From Paenibacillus sp. LHD-38 (GTDB lineage Bacteria > Bacillota > Bacilli > Paenibacillales > Paenibacillaceae), in contig NZ_JAVIFU010000055.1 of the NCBI RefSeq assembly GCF_031157315.1, positions 1 to 45,269 on the forward strand: 45,269 bases of DNA. The letters run 5' to 3'. The position numbers and the translations under genes were made by a program. Shown in pieces: positions 42,494 through 45,269 of this stretch (positions are counted from its first letter, which is position 1; each line of letters opens with the position of its first letter). The notes under the pieces were generated by a model. It was not told the origin of the DNA. It did not search any database and saw only the letters and a list, made by a program, of their open reading frames with translations.

Positions 42494-42547
42494 TATGTAA
42501 TGAGTTCTGGGAGTAAAGAAGCTGAATCACTATCCTGCTGTTGTTAG

Positions 42548-43228
42548 CTAATTACCGCCAGGGATGAACTTTTTCAACCAAGTTCCAAAGCTTGCGGGAT
42601 TGCGGCTTTGGATTAGAACGACGCCTTCGCCGCGGAAGCGGCAGACAAGGCCTTCACCGCTCGTGATGCTGGACAGCCAGCCCTTGGAGGCTTTCTCGAT
42701 TGTATAATTCATATAACCCGGCCATGCAACCAAATGCCCGTTATCGATGATGACTTCTTCGCCGGCGCTCAGGTTCAGCGCATGAATCGCGCCATAGGAG
42801 GAGAGGAATACGGTGCCCCGTCCGCTGATTTCCACAATAAAGAAGCCTTCGCCGGACAGGAGTCCCCTGCCGAGGTTTTGCATTTTGGTATTGACTTCTA
42901 TGCCGCTAGTGCCTGCCAAGAAACCGTCCTTTTGGACGTAAAGCTTGTACGAGCCGTCCAGCTCTATGGCCTCGATATCCCCGAGAGAGGGGGGAGCAAG
43001 GTGAACCTCACCTTGACCCCGAACCGCTTTCATCTCTTGAAAAAAGAACGTTTCTCCGCTCAGCATTCTTCCTAGTCCGCGCATAATTCCGCCGTCGGCT
43101 GTGCCCTTCAGGTCGATGCTCGGCGACATGGAGACCATGGCGCCCATTTCGGCTTTAACGCTTTCCCCCGGATTCAGCTTCACTTTCAACATGGCAAAAG
43201 CGCCTTTATAAAAAATATCGTAATTCAT
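42548..43228 (-). CDS. AIM24 family protein (TIGR00266 type)
   Basis: A 226-residue protein of the AIM24 family, a beta-rich fold with internally repeated Gly-rich strands. Typical segments are VKLNPGESVKAEMGAMVSMS, GLGRMLSGETFFFQ, GRGLLSGEGFFIVEISGRG and EGLVCRFRGEGVVLIQSRNP. Bacterial members have no settled function; the yeast homologue supports mitochondrial inner-membrane organisation, so a membrane-stress role is sometimes suggested. ATG 43228 is preceded by GAGGAGG. Three copies of a hairpin repeat fill the gap back to the pgpA gene and end directly at that ribosome site. With PgpA upstream it may act in lipid or membrane homeostasis, by inference. Confidence 0.88.
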   Translation of the reverse strand: MNYDIFYKGAFAMLKVKLNPGESVKAEMGAMVSMSPSIDLKGTADGGIMRGLGRMLSGETFFFQEMKAVRGQGEVHLAPPSLGDIEAIELDGSYKLYVQKDGFLAGTSGIEVNTKMQNLGRGLLSGEGFFIVEISGRGTVFLSSYGAIHALNLSAGEEVIIDNGHLVAWPGYMNYTIEKASKGWLSSITSGEGLVCRFRGEGVVLIQSRNPASFGTWLKKFIPGGN

Positions 43229-43242
43229 GAATGTACCTCCTC

Positions 43243-43363
43243 AAGGTTTTGCGAATGCAAAATCCTACTTCGTAAGGATGAGCCTAAGGTTTTGCGAATG
43301 CAAAATCCTGCTTCGTAAGGGTAGGCTTTAAGGTTTTGCGAATGCAAAATCCTGCTTCGTAAG
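43243..43363 (-). repeat. Three hairpin repeats between pgpA and the AIM24 gene
   Basis: Copies at 43243-43277, 43286-43320 and 43330-43363 (periods 43 and 44 bp, core about 35 bp). On the minus strand each reads CTTACGAAGYAGG followed by the perfect hairpin TTTTGC-ATTC-GCAAAA and CCTT. The last copy runs straight into GAGGAGG of the AIM24 gene; the first begins 6 bp after the pgpA stop. The CTTACGAAG box and the TTTGC/GCAAA stem are shared with the array before fxsA. Confidence 0.95.
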
Positions 43364-43369
43364 CCCCGA

Positions 43370-43909
43370 TTAATCAAGGGGAGGCTGCGTAACGCCTTCC
43401 CGCTCTGCTTGTCTGCGGTGAGCGATTCGGCTTGCTGCCGATGCTGCGATCGCTCCGACAATATCGTCCAGAAACGTATGGATTTCCCCGTCGCTTTTAT
43501 CGTTCAGCTTGACCAGAATGCCCGGCTTCAGCTTGTCGACATAACCGAAATTCGTAAAGCCGATGCTTCCATAGACATTCACAATGGATAGGGCCAAAAT
43601 TTCGTCGCATCCGTAAAGACTCTCATCATACTTGATCATATCCTGCAGAGGAGCCATCAATTTGCCTTCCTCGGCGAGAATATCGAGCTGAATCCCAGTC
43701 AGAACAGCATTTTGAACCTCGCGCTTGGATAGGACGGCATTCACATGAACAATACAATCCTCAGGCGTCAGGTCAGGAAAATAATCCTTTTGCAAAAAAT
43801 GCACGAGCTCGGCGATAGCCATTTTCGTTACTCCGCGTTTGATGAGCCATTCGTCTGTTGCCTCGGCCACTTTGCGGCTGTTGAGGCTGTAAATTTCGGG
43901 ATTGGACAT
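43370..43909 (-). CDS. Second phosphatidylglycerophosphatase A family protein
   Basis: A 179-residue PgpA/YutG paralogue of the gene at 8055. Shared segments in the same order are EWLIKRGV, LTPEDC, LSKREVQNAVLTGI, YDESLYGCDEILALSIVNVY, GFTNFGYVDKLKPGI and HTFLDDIVGAIAASAASRIAH. It differs by an extra N-terminal stretch of about 13 residues and a longer tail. ATG 43909 follows AAGGGGGAA on the minus strand. It is the first gene of a two-gene operon with AIM24. Two diverged copies in one genome suggest different lipid-phosphate substrates or growth and sporulation roles; this is inference. Confidence 0.83.
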   Translation of the reverse strand: MSNPEIYSLNSRKVAEATDEWLIKRGVTKMAIAELVHFLQKDYFPDLTPEDCIVHVNAVLSKREVQNAVLTGIQLDILAEEGKLMAPLQDMIKYDESLYGCDEILALSIVNVYGSIGFTNFGYVDKLKPGILVKLNDKSDGEIHTFLDDIVGAIAASAASRIAHRRQAEREGVTQPPLD

Positions 43910-44040
43910 GTTTTTGTTCCCCCTTAGGATTTTATGGACAAAACTGGTCTAAAAAAGGGAAGGGCTCGTATACATAGTACTACAAATAAGGAGTTGTACA
44001 AAGCCGCCAGGCAAAACTCGATTAGGGAGGAAAGGTCAAT

Positions 44041-45090
44041 ATGATTCAAAAAAGATGGATTAGGGGTGCAGTACTTTCAGGGGTTCTCGTTTTGCCGATT
44101 CTAACGTCAGGTTGCGTATTGTTCTCGCAGGAGACAAGCCAAAATATTGATCCGCCTCAGATTGAGGTAAAGGATGGCACGGAAGGTGCTGAAACCGGAC
44201 AGGCCGTCGTTGGCGAAGAAAACCAAATGACCGTGTATCTGGAAGATCGCAATGGCTACTTGGCGCCGATCTCTCTTCAAACCACGCTGGGCGCTAATGA
44301 GCAAGCCGGGCAGAAGGCGCTTGAAATGATGGTGGAAAACGGAGCTTATGCCAGTCAACTACCTGAGGATTTCCGCGCGGTGATCCCGCAAGGCACACAA
44401 ATTAAATCGTATAAAGTCGATAAGGAGCAAAAGATTGCGACGGTTGAATTTTCCGAGCCGTTTAATGATTACAACGTGCAGGATGAGCGTACAATCGTAG
44501 AAGCCATCACTTGGACGCTGACGGCTATGACAGGCATTGAAGGCGTTGAAATCTGGTATGAAGGCGCCAAGCTGCCGGAAATGCCAGTTGACGGTTATCC
44601 GTTAGACGAAACGCTGACACGGGCTGTAGGCATCAATATTGAGGCGGCAGAAGGCGTCAATTATGCGCAATCGACGCCGGTTACCCTTTATTTCTCTGCA
44701 GTAACATTAAACGATGAACAATATTACGTACCCGTTACAAGACTTGTGGCGCGTTCGTCATCTCCGGCACAAGCAGCGCTTGAACAACTGATTTCAGGTC
44801 CGCTTAACAAAAAAGAGCTGACCAGCGTTATTCTTCCGGATGTACAGGTGAAGAACATCGTGCAGGATGGCGATGTCGTCACGGTAGATTTGCAGGATGA
44901 GGCTTACCAGGAAGGACAGAAGCTCCCGACTGAAATGCTGCAGGCGCTTGTTTTGTCCGTGACAGAAAATACTGGCGCATCGACGGTTCAAATTAAATTG
45001 AACGGCGAAGCGAATGTAGTCGACGAGGCAAATAAATCTTACAGCGAGCCGGTTGGCCGTCCGCATCATGTCAATGCGATTAAATCATAA
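44041..45090 (+). CDS. gerM: Spore germination/sporulation lipoprotein GerM
   Basis: A 349-residue lipoprotein. The signal peptide has RGAVLSGVLVLPILTSGC with the lipobox Cys at residue 28. Two GerMN domains follow (about residues 80-190 and 215-330), with IATVEFSEPFNDYNVQ and VVTVDLQDEAYQEGQ in matching places. In B. subtilis GerM is made in the mother cell, helps the engulfment channel complex and is needed for normal cortex and germination. ATG 44041 follows AGGGAGGAAAGG. A possible sigma-E-like -10 (TATACATA) lies near 43969-43976, unproven. A perfect terminator stem follows, behind which an intron-like sequence is inserted. Confidence 0.93.
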   Translation: MIQKRWIRGAVLSGVLVLPILTSGCVLFSQETSQNIDPPQIEVKDGTEGAETGQAVVGEENQMTVYLEDRNGYLAPISLQTTLGANEQAGQKALEMMVENGAYASQLPEDFRAVIPQGTQIKSYKVDKEQKIATVEFSEPFNDYNVQDERTIVEAITWTLTAMTGIEGVEIWYEGAKLPEMPVDGYPLDETLTRAVGINIEAAEGVNYAQSTPVTLYFSAVTLNDEQYYVPVTRLVARSSSPAQAALEQLISGPLNKKELTSVILPDVQVKNIVQDGDVVTVDLQDEAYQEGQKLPTEMLQALVLSVTENTGASTVQIKLNGEANVVDEANKSYSEPVGRPHHVNAIKS

Positions 45091-45112
45091 TGAAATAACA
45101 TAAACTCGAATA

Positions 45113-45152
45113 AAGAGGCTGTTCAAAAGCGAATGCTGTTGAACAGCCTCTT
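45113..45152 (+). terminator. gerM terminator stem lacking its own T-run
   Basis: AAGAGGCTGTTCAA and TTGAACAGCCTCTT (45113-45126, 45139-45152) form a perfect 14-bp stem around a 12-base loop. Only TT remains after the G/C part before GTGCGC begins, so the usual U-tract has been displaced. Confidence 0.85.
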
Positions 45153-45269
45153 GTGCGCTTGGCAGCGCAATCGACTAGGGAGTGAAAGTCTCCAGTACAC
45201 TGCGAGGTGGCGGAAGTACATAGCTGACGCATAGTGCTAGTCCGTGAGGATAGGTGCGGAGGATGCGAA
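45153..45269 (+). mobile_element. Probable 5' end of a group II (class C) intron, cut by the window end
   Basis: The sequence begins GTGCGC, as group II introns do (GUGYG), immediately after a terminator hairpin, the preferred target of class C introns. It then shows paired G/C-rich blocks typical of domain I, including GCGCTTGGCAGCGC and GGAG-TGAAAGT-CTCC. There are no long open frames here. The reverse-transcriptase gene and the catalytic domain V would lie beyond the window, so the call rests on the 5' end and the insertion site alone. Confidence 0.55.

Overview
The window looks like the chromosome of an endospore-forming Firmicute, most likely Paenibacillus or a close relative. The evidence is moderate GC, strong AGGAGG-type ribosome sites with frequent GTG/TTG starts, a tricistronic gerA-gerB-gerC spore germinant receptor operon, GerM, the sporulation pair YtrH/YtrI, and a gene order that follows the Bacillus subtilis ytoI-ytpI-ytrHI-dnaE-accDA-pyk-fxsA-citZ-icd-mdh block. 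Relative to that block, nrnA, pfkA, ytvI and phoPR are missing from their usual places, and pgpA, a hotdog thioesterase and ppk/ppx are added. No rRNA, tRNA or CRISPR was seen.

Layout. 1-4.1 kb: an Xre regulator divergent from an unknown gene, then ytoI and the ytrH-ytrI-ytpI operon. 4.2-12.7 kb: dnaE, pgpA, a small DUF2007-like gene, accD-accA (malonyl-CoA synthesis) and pyk. 12.8-17.6 kb: thioesterase, fxsA, ppk under a clear PhoP box, and convergent ppx. 17.6-21.9 kb: citZ (with a CcpC-type site), icd and mdh, the oxidative TCA arm. 22-29.1 kb: recQ, a membrane protein, a kdgK-like kinase with a DeoR regulator, a frameshifted lipoprotein, and the nagB-nagA operon for amino-sugar use. 29.1-32.7 kb: a gene graveyard with two pieces of phytoene-desaturase-like (carotenoid) coding sequence and a truncated sugar-phosphate isomerase, around an intact azoreductase and next to fni, whose product is an isoprenoid isomerase. 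32.7-36.2 kb: the ger operon. 36.4-41.1 kb: methyltransferase, metallo-beta-lactamase-fold hydrolase, and an AraC-type response regulator with a beheaded sensor kinase. The kinase is joined head to head with a beheaded carbohydrate-binding module, which is a deletion scar. 41.3-45.3 kb: glpX, a second pgpA with an AIM24-family gene, gerM, and what looks like the 5' end of a group IIC intron placed exactly behind the gerM terminator hairpin.

The most unusual feature is a family of short hairpin repeats that end a few bases before Shine-Dalgarno sites. It is a single copy before the 8642 gene and before ppk, five tandem 37-bp copies before fxsA, and three copies before the AIM24 gene on the other strand. 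A different hairpin array lies between icd and mdh, and a further hairpin sits just before the icd ribosome site. These look like mobile or amplifying RNA modules that set the 5' end, stability or translation of downstream cistrons. I know of no name for them and cannot search for one here.
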